A DNA stretch of 39,135 nt from a virus, in the IMG/VR virus record IMGVR_UViG_3300046718_000591, positions 1-39,135 of that record; one strand, 5' to 3'. A program made the position numbers and the translations under genes. Shown piece by piece: positions 1 through 7,579 of this stretch (its first letter is position 1; each line of letters starts with the position of its first letter). The notes below the pieces were generated by a model. It was not told the origin of the DNA. It worked only from the letters and a program-made list of their open reading frames with translations, and made no database searches.

Positions 1-248
1 GTGTCCGTGGTCCCGATGTCGGTCGCCGCGAAGATGTCCTCCGTGGTGCCGACCGTCGGGTTCGCCTGAAGCTTCACCGTGTTCGCCACCGTGATGACCG
101 TGGTCACGATCCCGCACAACGACGTGATCAGGTTCAGGCCCGTCACCGTGAACAGGACTTTCGTCTCGGTGACCAGCGCATACGACTTGAGAGCGTGGTT
201 GCCCAGGCGCAGCGTGCGAAGCTGGTTCGCCTGAATGAAGTTGGACAC
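1..248 (-). CDS. Phage structural protein, 3' end cut by window edge
   Basis: This is the first 82 codons of a minus-strand gene that runs off the left edge. It starts at a GTG at 248, three bases after the stop of the upstream gene, with a G-rich ribosome-binding stretch inside the end of that gene. The protein begins VSNFIQANQLRTLRLGNHAL and continues with a Thr/Val-rich segment containing GLNLITSLCGIVTTVITVAN. Its place directly after the capsid and the 151-aa structural gene, and its low-charge beta-rich composition, suggest a virion protein (head decoration, connector or tail). I do not recognise a named family. The C-terminus is unseen. Confidence 0.6.
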   Translation of the reverse strand, partial: MSNFIQANQLRTLRLGNHALKSYALVTETKVLFTVTGLNLITSLCGIVTTVITVANTVKLQANPTVGTTEDIFAATDIGTTD

Positions 249-251
249 GGC

Positions 252-707
252 TCAGGCCCCCAGGATCGCGAGGTTCGCCGGCGTGCGCTGCACCGTCAGA
301 TCATGCGTGACAGCGATCACCGTCGCGTTCAGGCAAGTGACCTTCAGGTACTTGTACCCGTCTGCCATCTGCGTGCCGAACACGTCGACCACAGACACGT
401 ACCCGCTGGTGGCACCCAGAGTCAGGGTCGCCGTGGACCACGACGCGACCTGCTTCGTCCACGTGGCCGTGCCGGTCTTCGACGTGTTCTGGTACCAGCG
501 CGCGGCCTGCCCGAACCCGTTGGCAGTGCTGAACGCGTCGTATGAGCCGGTGAACGTCTTCGCGGCGGAGAACGCTGCGTTCGTCGTCGACGTGGAACTG
601 CACGTGAAGATCAGTGACACGGCCGAGCATTCGGACATGCTGAAACCCACCGTGTCGGCCAGCGGGATGATGTTGTAGACCCGCCCCAAGCCTTCTATAC
701 CGGACAT
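252..707 (-). CDS. Phage structural protein, 151 aa
   Basis: A 151-aa protein, rich in Ser, Thr, Ala and Val and poor in charge, as is usual for beta-sandwich virion proteins. It begins MSGIEGLGRVYNIIPLADTV and ends TVQRTPANLAILGA. The ATG at 707 has a good Shine-Dalgarno site (AAGGAG, about 7 nt upstream). It follows the HNH gene on the same strand and is separated from the next structural gene by 3 nt, so it belongs to the late head-tail operon. It could be a head decoration or tail-completion protein, and the sequence alone does not decide. That it is a real gene is firm; the function is inferred from position. Confidence 0.7.
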   Translation of the reverse strand: MSGIEGLGRVYNIIPLADTVGFSMSECSAVSLIFTCSSTSTTNAAFSAAKTFTGSYDAFSTANGFGQAARWYQNTSKTGTATWTKQVASWSTATLTLGATSGYVSVVDVFGTQMADGYKYLKVTCLNATVIAVTHDLTVQRTPANLAILGA

Positions 708-771
708 GCTGTACTCCTTCTACTGCGGCACGGTCTTGGGCCGGGGGCGCCGATGCCCGGCTTGCTCACTC

Positions 772-790
772 GCGGCCGGGGAACGGCCGC
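772..790 (-). terminator. Small GC hairpin after HNH gene
   Basis: GCGGCC (772-777) pairs with GGCCGC (785-790) around a 7-nt loop. It lies just downstream of the HNH endonuclease stop on the minus strand and before the ribosome-binding site of the 151-aa gene. There is no T-run, so termination is only a guess. It may limit read-through from the inserted HNH gene or be incidental in GC-rich DNA. Confidence 0.25.
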
Positions 791-804
791 TACACGGTTG
801 CTAC

Positions 805-1383
805 TCACTCCTCCAGCGGAGAAGCCTCCTGCTCGGTGCGCACCCGGTGCGGATCGCGGACGCGGCGGTTCGCCATCTCCAGCCGGTCCGCCACCCGCCG
901 CATGCGCTCCGGACTGTCACCAAAGAAGCCAATGCCGGTGTTGCACTGGTGGCACGTCAACCCGCGCACGCACGTACCGCAGGACCGGGATCCCCGGCAG
1001 CAGTCGTGATCGTGGTCGACGTAGATGCCGCGCTGGCCATGGATTCCTAGGGGCTCGCCGCACAGGTAGCAGCCGCCGCCCTGCGCTTCGATGACCTCTG
1101 CCATGCGCGCAGGGGTGATGCCGTAGGTGCGCCGCAAGTGGTCTTTGCGCGTGCGCGCCTTGAACTTCTCGGGGTTCTCGGCGTACTTCTCCTTGGCCTT
1201 CTGGCGTGCGTACGCCTTCTTGGCCTCGGGGTCGTCCCAGTCGACGAGCCGGGTCCGGGTGTGCTTCTTGCAGGTGCAGTCGGGTTCGCACTTGGCTCGC
1301 ACGCCGCCTCGTCCACCGCTACGGGTGTGCTTGGCGCAGGTACAGCCGGGAAGGCACTTCGCTCTCTCAGTCATACTAAACAT
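805..1383 (-). CDS. HNH / endonuclease VII-type nuclease with Cys repeats
   Basis: A 192-aa putative DNA endonuclease. The C-terminal half has the endonuclease VII-type zinc/HNH core: CYLC at 105-108, DHDH at 123-126, then VRGLTCHQCNTG near 139-150 with a second Cys pair. The N-terminus carries two copies of a Cys-rich module, CLPGCTCAKHTRS (10-22) and CEPDCTCKKHTRT (32-44), probably small metal-binding DNA-contact units. A basic linker of about 60 residues joins the halves. The start is fixed by a near-perfect Shine-Dalgarno site five bases upstream. It sits between the capsid gene and the next structural gene, a typical homing-endonuclease position. It could be a free-standing mobile nuclease or an accessory packaging nuclease. 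Confidence 0.9.
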   Translation of the reverse strand: MFSMTERAKCLPGCTCAKHTRSGGRGGVRAKCEPDCTCKKHTRTRLVDWDDPEAKKAYARQKAKEKYAENPEKFKARTRKDHLRRTYGITPARMAEVIEAQGGGCYLCGEPLGIHGQRGIYVDHDHDCCRGSRSCGTCVRGLTCHQCNTGIGFFGDSPERMRRVADRLEMANRRVRDPHRVRTEQEASPLEE

Positions 1384-1388
1384 TTTAG

Positions 1389-1397
1389 CACCTCCTT
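1389..1397 (-). promoter_or_regulatory. Near-consensus ribosome-binding site for HNH gene
   Basis: On the minus strand this reads AAGGAGGTG, matching the anti-Shine-Dalgarno end of 16S rRNA, five bases before the ATG at 1383. It is stronger than the sites of the neighbouring structural genes and fixes the start. Confidence 0.8.
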
Positions 1398-1435
1398 AGA
1401 GTGGATTGCGAACCGCTGACGTCAGATAACTGATA

Positions 1436-2872
1436 TCAACGCGTTGCGAGCTGCACGAAAGAAGTGAGGGTTGACGTGCTGTTATTGTGAGGTGTCAAGG
1501 CGCTCTGGAGCCAGGGCTTCCCATCGACTCTACTGATTATACGGTAGGCCACCTGATTGTTTTGGAAAAGAAAGTGCTCGCTGGAGTCCACACGGACTTG
1601 CTGCCGGTCACCGATCAGGTAGTACGACAGGTCGACGAAGTTGATGTCGCCGGTGGTGGACAGCTTCGGCACCTTCTCGGTGAAGATGACCGGCCGCCCG
1701 AGGATCGTCATGGGGGGCAGTTCGGAGCCGGGCTGGGACCAGCCGCCGATCCAGACGGGGCCGCCGCCGGTGCCCACGGACAGTGCCATGGTGGCCAGCT
1801 GCGGGAACGTGTCGTGGGCACAGATCCACACCGCCGAGCTGAGCGACGTCGGCAGCATCCTGCTGTACATGTTGACGATGTTTTCCCACACGATCGTGCC
1901 GGTGTTCTGCCCGGATTCGGCGGTCACCGACACCGACGCCGGGCAGTTGATCCAGCCCAGGGGGGTGCCGTCGCCGGTCTCGGTCATAAACGCGACGTCC
2001 TCGGCCCACGCGAAACCCATGGGAACGCGCTCGTCGAACCAGGCACCGAACGCCGGGGCGTCATCCAGCAGCTCCGCGGGGACCTTGAAGAACCCGGTGA
2101 GTTTCTTCGCGTCGAGGACGACCTTCCCGAACGTCGCGGCGGACTCGGTCAGGGCCGCGGCCTCCTCGGTCCAGTAGAACTGCACCCCGCCGAACAGGCT
2201 GGAGACGTGGCTGGTGTCGTCGACGGTCGGGATCGGGACGCGCAGCGTCGACATGGGGATGACGGTGGCGCGCTGCCGGACGATCGACTTCTCCAGGGCG
2301 AGCTGGAGCAGCTCTGAACGCATGATCTCCGGGATGAGGAATCCGCCGGCGCCCGGCTCCTCGGAGCTGAACGAGTTCTGGAACGCCTTGACGTTCGACA
2401 GCTTCCGGATGATCTCGTCGCGGTCGGAACGGGTCGTCGGGTTCCGCAGCTCGTAGATGGCTTTGCAGTACTCGCCGATGGAGTTGAGCCGGTCGGAGGT
2501 CTTGTAGGCACGTTCGAGGCCGGCGCCGTCGGAGGTCTTGTTGTAGACGGCGCCCTTGCCCTTGGACACCATGGCGGTTCCGTCGACGGTGAGCTGCGGC
2601 TGCCCGTTGGCGGTGGTCACGCCGAGCTTCGGGCCGCGCTTGGACCCGTCGGAGCGGATCATGTCGAACAGTACCGACTGGACCTGGTCGCGGACCTCGT
2701 CGACGGTGTCGGGGTTGTTCTTCACGTAGCTCTTGGCGTACGCGTTCATGAAGTCTTTGGTGGTGCCGTCGGCGACGGCGTCCTTCGCGAAGTACTTCGT
2801 CAGCCGCTCGTGGTCGGACAGGATCTCCAGGAGCCCGGCGGAATCCGTCGGCACCATCATCTTTGTGCTCAC
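1436..2872 (-). CDS. Major capsid protein, HK97 fold
   Basis: A 478-aa protein that builds the icosahedral head shell. The first ~170 residues are charged and helical and would act as the delta/scaffold domain removed by the upstream protease. The HK97-type shell domain follows: SSEEPGAGGFLIPEIMRSEL, then VIPMSTLRVPIP, the FYWTEEAAALTES region, PAELLDDAPAFGAWFDERVP, and a C-terminal VDLSYYLIGDRQQVRVDSSE P-domain strand ending in ALTPHNNSTSTLTSFVQLAT. It starts at a GTG overlapping the protease stop (GTGA) with GGGAGG upstream. Protease-capsid order and translational coupling are standard for HK97-like head cassettes. Confidence 0.95.
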   Translation of the reverse strand: MSTKMMVPTDSAGLLEILSDHERLTKYFAKDAVADGTTKDFMNAYAKSYVKNNPDTVDEVRDQVQSVLFDMIRSDGSKRGPKLGVTTANGQPQLTVDGTAMVSKGKGAVYNKTSDGAGLERAYKTSDRLNSIGEYCKAIYELRNPTTRSDRDEIIRKLSNVKAFQNSFSSEEPGAGGFLIPEIMRSELLQLALEKSIVRQRATVIPMSTLRVPIPTVDDTSHVSSLFGGVQFYWTEEAAALTESAATFGKVVLDAKKLTGFFKVPAELLDDAPAFGAWFDERVPMGFAWAEDVAFMTETGDGTPLGWINCPASVSVTAESGQNTGTIVWENIVNMYSRMLPTSLSSAVWICAHDTFPQLATMALSVGTGGGPVWIGGWSQPGSELPPMTILGRPVIFTEKVPKLSTTGDINFVDLSYYLIGDRQQVRVDSSEHFLFQNNQVAYRIISRVDGKPWLQSALTPHNNSTSTLTSFVQLATR

Positions 2873-4125
2873 TTGCTACCTCCCAGGCAGTCGATCAGCA
2901 CTGCCGAGAGCAGGCTGGTGTCCATGTCGCCCGGCTTGTAATCCGGGTTGATCTTCTTCATTGCGGCTTCCAGCGTTGCTTCCGCCTCGGCTTTGTTGAT
3001 CAGGCCCTGGGTCTGGGACAGCCGGGCCAGGGCGGCTCGGACGCCGGCGGCGTTCGGCGGGTCGTCGGGGTGGTACTTGTATGGCAGCGCCCACGCGTTC
3101 TGCGTGTCCGGGTCGCCGTTCTTCTTCCCGGCGCAGATGCCCCGGTAGAACGCTTCGGGGTCGTCGGCGACGGTGCCGTTGTGCCAGGCCTTCGACGCGT
3201 CCCAGGCCGTGTTGTCGACCTCGGCGTCGGTCGCGGCGCGCAGCACCGGCCCGGCAGCTGCGGCGGTCTTCTCCGCGGGCGCGGACTTGGCCATGCCGGG
3301 CATCGGCGGGACCGGCTTGATCTGCTTGCCGTCCGCGTCGAAGTGCGAGTGGTCCGTGTCGCCCTCGGCGGTGGAATCGTCGTCGCCATCGCCGTCCGGG
3401 TCGTACCGCGGTTTCCCGTCGGCGCCCATCATCCAGCCGTCGCCCATCTGCTCGTCACCCTCGGAGCCGGGTCTGTCGGCGTTGAGGGTGTTGAACACGG
3501 ACATGTCCCAGGTGGCGCGGACGTCGCCGTCTTCGCCGCGGATCCGGTCGGCCAGGCCGTCAGCGACCGCCTCCTGGTCCTTGTACCAGGTGGTGGCCTG
3601 CATCTTCGCCCGCCAGTACGCGGCCGGTTTCCCGGTGCGCGCGGCGTAGATCCCGGCGATGTTGTCCGATGCGGCGTCGAGCTGGTCGGCGAGGCCGCGC
3701 ATGTCGGCGGCGTTGCCGATACCGGCCGCGAACCCGTCGTGGATCATCATCGTGGAGAACGGGGCCATCTCCAGCCGCCCCGGGGATGCGGCCTGGGCGA
3801 TGAACGAGGCCGCGGACGCCGCCAGACCGTCGACGGTGATGGCAACGGTGCCCTTGCGTGACTTCAGGCTGTTGTAGATCGCTATCGCATCGAAGACGTC
3901 GCCGCCGGGCGAGGAGATGTGAACGTCGAGGTCGCCGTTGATACCGGACAGCTCGGCAAGGAACTCCCCTGCCGACACCCCCCACATGCCGATCTCGTCG
4001 TAGATCGATACGAGTGTGGGTTCTCCGGTGTCGGCCTTGTTGGTGATGGTCCACCACCTGGGCAGTGTCGACTGCAGGTTCTGTAGCCGCCGTGTCGAGC
4101 GCATGGGCCTGGCTCCGTGCATCAT
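2869..4125 (-). CDS. ClpP-type (S14) head maturation protease
   Basis: A 418-aa prohead protease. Residues ~35-195 form a ClpP-like serine protease domain: HISSPGGDVFDA (69-80), the catalytic serine in GLAASAAS (S104), histidine in MMIHDG (H129), and an acidic candidate in WYKDQEA (D182). Residues ~240-418 are an Ala/Pro/Asp-rich extension ending in an AWALPYKYHP...NAAGVRAALARL segment, seen on actinophage head proteases and possibly a scaffold-like part. It overlaps portal by ATGA. Two adjacent ATGs (4125 and 4122) follow GGGAGGAA; the second has the better spacing. It would trim the capsid N-terminus during head assembly. Confidence 0.92.
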   Translation of the reverse strand: MMHGARPMRSTRRLQNLQSTLPRWWTITNKADTGEPTLVSIYDEIGMWGVSAGEFLAELSGINGDLDVHISSPGGDVFDAIAIYNSLKSRKGTVAITVDGLAASAASFIAQAASPGRLEMAPFSTMMIHDGFAAGIGNAADMRGLADQLDAASDNIAGIYAARTGKPAAYWRAKMQATTWYKDQEAVADGLADRIRGEDGDVRATWDMSVFNTLNADRPGSEGDEQMGDGWMMGADGKPRYDPDGDGDDDSTAEGDTDHSHFDADGKQIKPVPPMPGMAKSAPAEKTAAAAGPVLRAATDAEVDNTAWDASKAWHNGTVADDPEAFYRGICAGKKNGDPDTQNAWALPYKYHPDDPPNAAGVRAALARLSQTQGLINKAEAEATLEAAMKKINPDYKPGDMDTSLLSAVLIDCLGGSK

Positions 4126-6350
4126 TTCCTCCCTGCTAGCTGAATCGGTACGTAGCCGTCGGAGAGGACGCGGTGTACCAGGCCTGTGAGCGTGGCGGCG
4201 TCTGCACGGTCGTTCTGCGCGTGCATTCGGTCCTGCGTTCCGGTGGCGGCCCAGTCGGCGAAGACGGTGCCGCGGCAGCGGTCGCCGCCGGCGCAGTCGA
4301 TGTAGCCGCCGTTGGGGTAGAGGGCGGCGACGGCGGTGACGATGCCGGGGTCGGTGGTGTTGCCGATGTACTCGCCGTCGACGGCGCGGCAGTTAGAACA
4401 AGTGTTCTTGTCGTTCACCTCGCTGGCGTAGAGGTCCGCGGTCAGCCCGGAGTCGAGGATGGTGGCGATACGCGCGGCGTTCTGCGCCGACGACAGCGCC
4501 CCGCCCAGACGGCTGACGAGCGTGGCATCGGACAGATCGGCCAGGAACCCTTCGACGTCGTCGGCGACGGCGACCCCATCGATGTTGTCGCCCGCGCCGG
4601 CCCGCCGGAACGCCTCGGCGCCCGCTGCCAGCGCCAGCCCCATGGCCAGCAGTGCCGCGACGACGGCGGCGGCAGCGGCCAGGCCGTCACGGTCGGGGGT
4701 TTTCGGCTGGACGCCGGGCACGCCCTGGGCCCTGGCTTCCCGGGATGCCTGCGAGGCGGCTTTCGCGGCCATCGCGGCCATCGCGGCCAGGATCAGTGCG
4801 GCGCCGTCGGTGGAGTCGACGTCCAGGGATGTGAGGTCCTCGGTGTTCCCGGCGTCGACGAGTGCCTGGATCTGGTCCAGCAGCTGCTGCCGCTGCGCGG
4901 GGAGGATCTGCGCGAGGTAGGCGGCGACCAGGGCCGCGACTGCGGCCTTCCACTGGGCGTCGACCTGGTCGAGGTCATGGTCCGGGGCGGTCTTGGCCGC
5001 GGCGCGGGCCCGGGTCATGGTGATGGTTTCGCGGCGCCGGTTCTGGGCTTCGGCTTCGGCGTTGGGGACGCCGGGCAGCGCCGCGGGCCCGGTCGGCAGC
5101 GCCGGCGGCGGCGGGGTGGCGGGCTCGGCGAAATCCATGTCCGGCAGCCCGACGGTCTCCAGCACGTCGTGCGGGTCGTATCCGGCCGCGACGAGCGCGG
5201 CGGCGGACTGGGACTTGGACAGCAGCTCCGCAGCGGCGCCCTCGGCGTTGGTCTTGGACGGGTCGTCGTAGTCGAACTCCACCGTCTTGTCCGCGCCGCC
5301 GAACAGCGGCAGCAGCTTGGAGTTGAGGGTGTCGCGGCGCCGGTTGAGACGGGGCAGCATCTGCCAGTCGACGAAGGTTTCCTCGGCGGTCTGGGCGTTG
5401 GCGCGGTTGACGTCGTCGCTGCTGCCCATCATGGCCTTGTGGATGCGCCAGGCCTCGCGCAGCTCGTCGCGGTTGGCCAGCCGCAGCTGCCCGTACTCCA
5501 TGTCCTTGTTGGTGTGGGCGTTCGGCTCCCATGTCATGCCGTCTTCCAGGACGCCGACCTGGCCGGCGCGGGCGACGCCGCGGTGGGACTCGCGCCACCG
5601 GTTGATGAGCTCGTCGAACTGCGGCTCGGTGAGGCGGTTGGGGACGGTGATGACGCCGCCGGGGTCGGCGCCGTTGAGGAACAGGTTCCGCTGGTATTCG
5701 GTGGCGTATCGCTGCTGCTGGATGTTCGGCAGGATCGAGGCGACGGGTCCGGCGCCGCGGTAGGGGTCCAGGGGGCTGGGCCGTTTCTCCAGGATGACTT
5801 CGGAGTCTTTCAGCGGTACCTGTGTGCCGTCGGGGCCGGTGTAGATCCAGCCGACGAGGAACCGGTCTGGGTCGGGGACGGGTTCCATGCGGTCGGGGCG
5901 GACGTACCACATGGAGGTGGGGAATCCGGCTTCGGTGTCCAGGATCCAGAATGTTTCGCCGGTGAGTTCTTCGTGCTGGTTGGAGCCTTCTCTGAACTCG
6001 AAGCCGCTATGCCACGAATTGGGGTTGTTCCATAGTTGGATGGCTGCGTGTTGGACGACTTGGGTGCGCTGGTCGGATCCTTTGTCGCCGGTGGTGTAGC
6101 GGACGCGGCCGTCTTGTGGGGGTTTCTTGTACAGCTTCCAGGGGGGTGTGGCGGCGGATTCGGCGAGGAGGCTGACGATGCCGTAGATGGTGCCGGACAT
6201 GCCGTATTGGCGCATGGATGTTTCGGCGTCTTGGCGTCCGTTGCCGAGGTTGAAGGAGAGTCCGCGGCGTGCTGCGGATATGCCGTCGCCGAGGGGGATG
6301 GGGGGTTTGCCTGCGTTGCGGGGGCGGAGCGCTTTCCCGATGAGGCTCAC
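4122..6350 (-). CDS. Portal protein fused to MuF-like minor head domain
   Basis: A 742-aa protein from a GTG at 6350 (VSLIGKALRPRNAG) that overlaps the stop of the small membrane protein as GTGA. A longer upstream frame exists but is only the shadow of that gene. Residues ~1-430 are an HK97-type portal: MRQYGMSGTIYGIVSLLAES, GETFWILDTEAGFPTSMWYV, GVITVPNRLTEPQFDELINR, NRANAQTAEETFVDWQMLPR. This is the dodecameric gate for DNA packaging and ejection. After a Pro/Ala linker (~450-500) a long Ala-rich helical region leads to a MuF/SPP1 gp7-type ending with NTCSNCRAVDGEY (649-661) and DCAGGDRCRG (~686-693), the usual Cys-rich metal site. Portal and minor head protein are usually separate genes, so the fusion is notable. 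Confidence 0.93.
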   Translation of the reverse strand: MSLIGKALRPRNAGKPPIPLGDGISAARRGLSFNLGNGRQDAETSMRQYGMSGTIYGIVSLLAESAATPPWKLYKKPPQDGRVRYTTGDKGSDQRTQVVQHAAIQLWNNPNSWHSGFEFREGSNQHEELTGETFWILDTEAGFPTSMWYVRPDRMEPVPDPDRFLVGWIYTGPDGTQVPLKDSEVILEKRPSPLDPYRGAGPVASILPNIQQQRYATEYQRNLFLNGADPGGVITVPNRLTEPQFDELINRWRESHRGVARAGQVGVLEDGMTWEPNAHTNKDMEYGQLRLANRDELREAWRIHKAMMGSSDDVNRANAQTAEETFVDWQMLPRLNRRRDTLNSKLLPLFGGADKTVEFDYDDPSKTNAEGAAAELLSKSQSAAALVAAGYDPHDVLETVGLPDMDFAEPATPPPPALPTGPAALPGVPNAEAEAQNRRRETITMTRARAAAKTAPDHDLDQVDAQWKAAVAALVAAYLAQILPAQRQQLLDQIQALVDAGNTEDLTSLDVDSTDGAALILAAMAAMAAKAASQASREARAQGVPGVQPKTPDRDGLAAAAAVVAALLAMGLALAAGAEAFRRAGAGDNIDGVAVADDVEGFLADLSDATLVSRLGGALSSAQNAARIATILDSGLTADLYASEVNDKNTCSNCRAVDGEYIGNTTDPGIVTAVAALYPNGGYIDCAGGDRCRGTVFADWAATGTQDRMHAQNDRADAATLTGLVHRVLSDGYVPIQLAGRK

Positions 6351-6619
6351 TGGTCGCGCTGCCAGTCGAAGATGAGGATGCTGAGGCCGATGGCGGCGTA
6401 ACCGGCTCCGTGGCCGTAGGTGCTCCAGGCGGCGGTGTCGAGGAAGGCGAGTGCGCTGATGGTCAGCGCGGGGCTCCATTCGCGGTGCCGCGCCGCGCTG
6501 ACCATCGCTGTGCCCTTGCGTGCCGCCGCTGCGAGGGCCGCGCGCATCCGGTCCCGACGCCGCGTGCGGGTCCGGGTGTGCGCGTCTTGGGGGATGGTAC
6601 CGGCGGTGATGGCTGCCAT
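6347..6619 (-). CDS. Small membrane protein upstream of portal
   Basis: A 90-aa protein. Residues 1-45 are Arg/Ala-rich (DAHTRTRTRRRDRMRAALAA), followed by one or two hydrophobic segments (ALTISALAFLDTAAWSTYGH and GYAAIGLSILIFDW). The stop overlaps the portal GTG, so it is translated just before portal. The positively charged N-terminus and C-terminal membrane hairpin suggest an inner-membrane protein. No family is recognised and the role in the late operon is unknown. Confidence 0.6.
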   Translation of the reverse strand: MAAITAGTIPQDAHTRTRTRRRDRMRAALAAAARKGTAMVSAARHREWSPALTISALAFLDTAAWSTYGHGAGYAAIGLSILIFDWQRDQ

Positions 6620-6805
6620 GGGTCGCCTCCAGCCCGCCGGTGTCTCGCTACGTCAACAGTTCGGTGTCCGAAAGGTTGAGTAGGCGAATGACTTGGACAC
6701 CAAGGTACCGCAGGTAGGGGCTTTGTAGGTAGCGCCATGTTCACTAGTTGCGTTAGGCCATGATGTATGAACAAACGCACGGTACTGATATTGTTATTTG
6801 CACGT
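6620..6805. other. Divergent intergenic region with operator-like palindromes
   Basis: No gene is seen between the minus-strand head genes and the plus-strand insert. It holds CTTGGACACCAAG (6692-6704, perfect 5-bp arms around ACA) and a wider inverted pair GGTGTCC (6663-6669) / GGACACC (6695-6701). The stretch 6735-6800 is clearly more AT-rich than its surroundings (ATGATGTATGAACAAAC, GATATTGTTATTTG) and must hold the promoter for the plus-strand leader, but no clean -35/-10 pair can be assigned. The promoter for the 90-aa and portal genes could also lie here. Confidence 0.5.
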
Positions 6806-6966
6806 GGCTCGGCACGGCGTGGCTAGGCGTGGCGCGGCGTGGCTCGGCTCGGCGAGGCGAGGTCCCTGACGGGAGGTTCCCGCGCAGGCAACTGCGCGGG
6901 TTCCCCTCGGCAGGGCTCGGCAGGGCTCGGCCGGGCATGGCTGGGCATGGCAAGGCGAGGCAGGGG
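6806..6966 (+). promoter_or_regulatory. GGCNN pentamer double array: 11 + hairpin + 11, RNA leader
   Basis: GGC occurs at 6806, 6811, 6816, 6821, 6826, 6831, 6836, 6841, 6846, 6851 and 6856: eleven triplets, each followed by two variable bases. The next unit is broken (GGT at 6861). After 48 nt containing a strong hairpin, GGC resumes at 6909 and then every 5 nt to 6959: again exactly eleven, broken by GGG at 6964. The two spacer bases vary widely while GGC is invariant, so the period is selected rather than copied. The arrays end about 30 nt before the ATG at 6995 and would sit in its 5' leader RNA. Five-base spacing excludes coding. The pattern recalls the (G/U)AG triplets spaced by 2-3 nt that the 11-subunit TRAP ring binds, so an RNA-binding oligomer is the favoured reading (inference). 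Confidence 0.85.
6879..6900 (+). promoter_or_regulatory. 9-bp hairpin with GCAA tetraloop between the arrays
   Basis: CCCGCGCAG (6879-6887) pairs perfectly with CTGCGCGGG (6892-6900) around a GNRA-type GCAA loop. Shorter alternative pairings flank it: TCCC/GGGA at 6863-6874 and GAGG/CCTC at 6873-6876 / 6905-6908. It divides the two GGCNN arrays symmetrically and would be very stable in RNA. It could act as an attenuator, a spacer holding two bound rings apart, or a nuclease stop. Confidence 0.75.
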
Positions 6967-6994
6967 TTCCACCACCACAGAAACGGATCAACAC

Positions 6995-7579
6995 ATGGAC
7001 TTGCAACTCAACATCACCGGAACCGCACCACTCCTCATGCACAACGCACGCCTGTCCAACCCCCTCGACCCCATAGCCCGCGCCATGAAGAAAGTCAGCG
7101 CCAAACGCAGCAAAGCAGAAGACGACTACCAGGAAATCGCACACCTGGAGTTCCTCGGCGGCCTGTACTCCGACCCCGACGTCGGCCCCTACCTGCCGGG
7201 CGACAACATGTTCCGCGCACTCATAGACGCAGGCCGCAAACGCAAACTCGGCATCAAAGTCACATCCGGCGTCATCGTCACCTCAGACATCAACCCGATC
7301 GCCTACAAGGGATCGCGCGACCCAGAGGAACTGTGGAACGAAGGCGGCTTCATCTTCCAAGCGTCAGCGAAGGTCGGACAGCAGCGCATCATCCGCACAC
7401 GGCCCCGCTTCACAACATGGGCCACCTCGGCAACGCTCTACCTCGACACCGAAGTCCTCGACCTCGACGACCTCACCCAGCTCGTCGACATCGCCGGACG
7501 GCTCATCGGTCTGGGTGACTGGCGGCCGCGCTTCGGCCGGTTCGAGGCGACCCTGACCGTCACCAAGGCCGTGTCGTGA
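6995..7579 (+). CDS. RAMP/Cas7-like phage protein behind the GGCNN leader
   Basis: A 194-aa protein starting MDLQLNITGTAPLLMHN; the start follows an ACGGA motif about 8 nt upstream. The open frame extends 5' into the arrays, but that part is a repeat artefact. Three marks recall RAMP (Cas7/Csm3-type) RNA-binding proteins: an opening beta strand with PLLMHN (12-17), YLPGDNMFRAL (66-76) in the place of the RAMP 'PGSSLRGALR' segment, and a Gly/Arg-rich ending GLGDWRPRFGRF (172-183) like the RAMP glycine loop. No Cas neighbours or CRISPR array are visible, so it would be a stand-alone member. The fold is inferred from motifs only. It is coupled to the next gene by GTGA. The obvious hypothesis is that it binds its own GGCNN leader RNA or similar targets. 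Confidence 0.8.
   Translation: MDLQLNITGTAPLLMHNARLSNPLDPIARAMKKVSAKRSKAEDDYQEIAHLEFLGGLYSDPDVGPYLPGDNMFRALIDAGRKRKLGIKVTSGVIVTSDINPIAYKGSRDPEELWNEGGFIFQASAKVGQQRIIRTRPRFTTWATSATLYLDTEVLDLDDLTQLVDIAGRLIGLGDWRPRFGRFEATLTVTKAVS

Noticed and set aside
2863-6035. Long plus-strand open frames opposite the protease and portal
   Set aside because: Val/Gly/Arg-rich composition without motifs; antisense shadows common in GC-rich DNA, opposite genes with clear families.
6351-6479. N-terminal extension of portal
   Set aside because: The extra 43 codons are Arg/His/Pro-rich and mirror the small membrane protein gene; the GTGA junction at 6350 is the standard pattern here.
6806-6966. CRISPR array or simple microsatellite
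   Set aside because: Units are 5 nt with two free positions, far too short for CRISPR repeats and spacers. The free positions vary strongly, unlike a slippage-made microsatellite.
6839-6994. N-terminal extension of the RAMP-like protein
   Set aside because: In frame with the gene, but composed only of translated repeats. The strand-like start MDLQLNITG and the ribosome-site fragment fit the ATG at 6995.
6760-7518. Open frame of 252 codons through the GGCNN leader
   Set aside because: Gly/Arg repeats arise from the pentamers, and the 3' part is a His/Arg/Pro-rich shadow of the real 194-aa gene in another frame.
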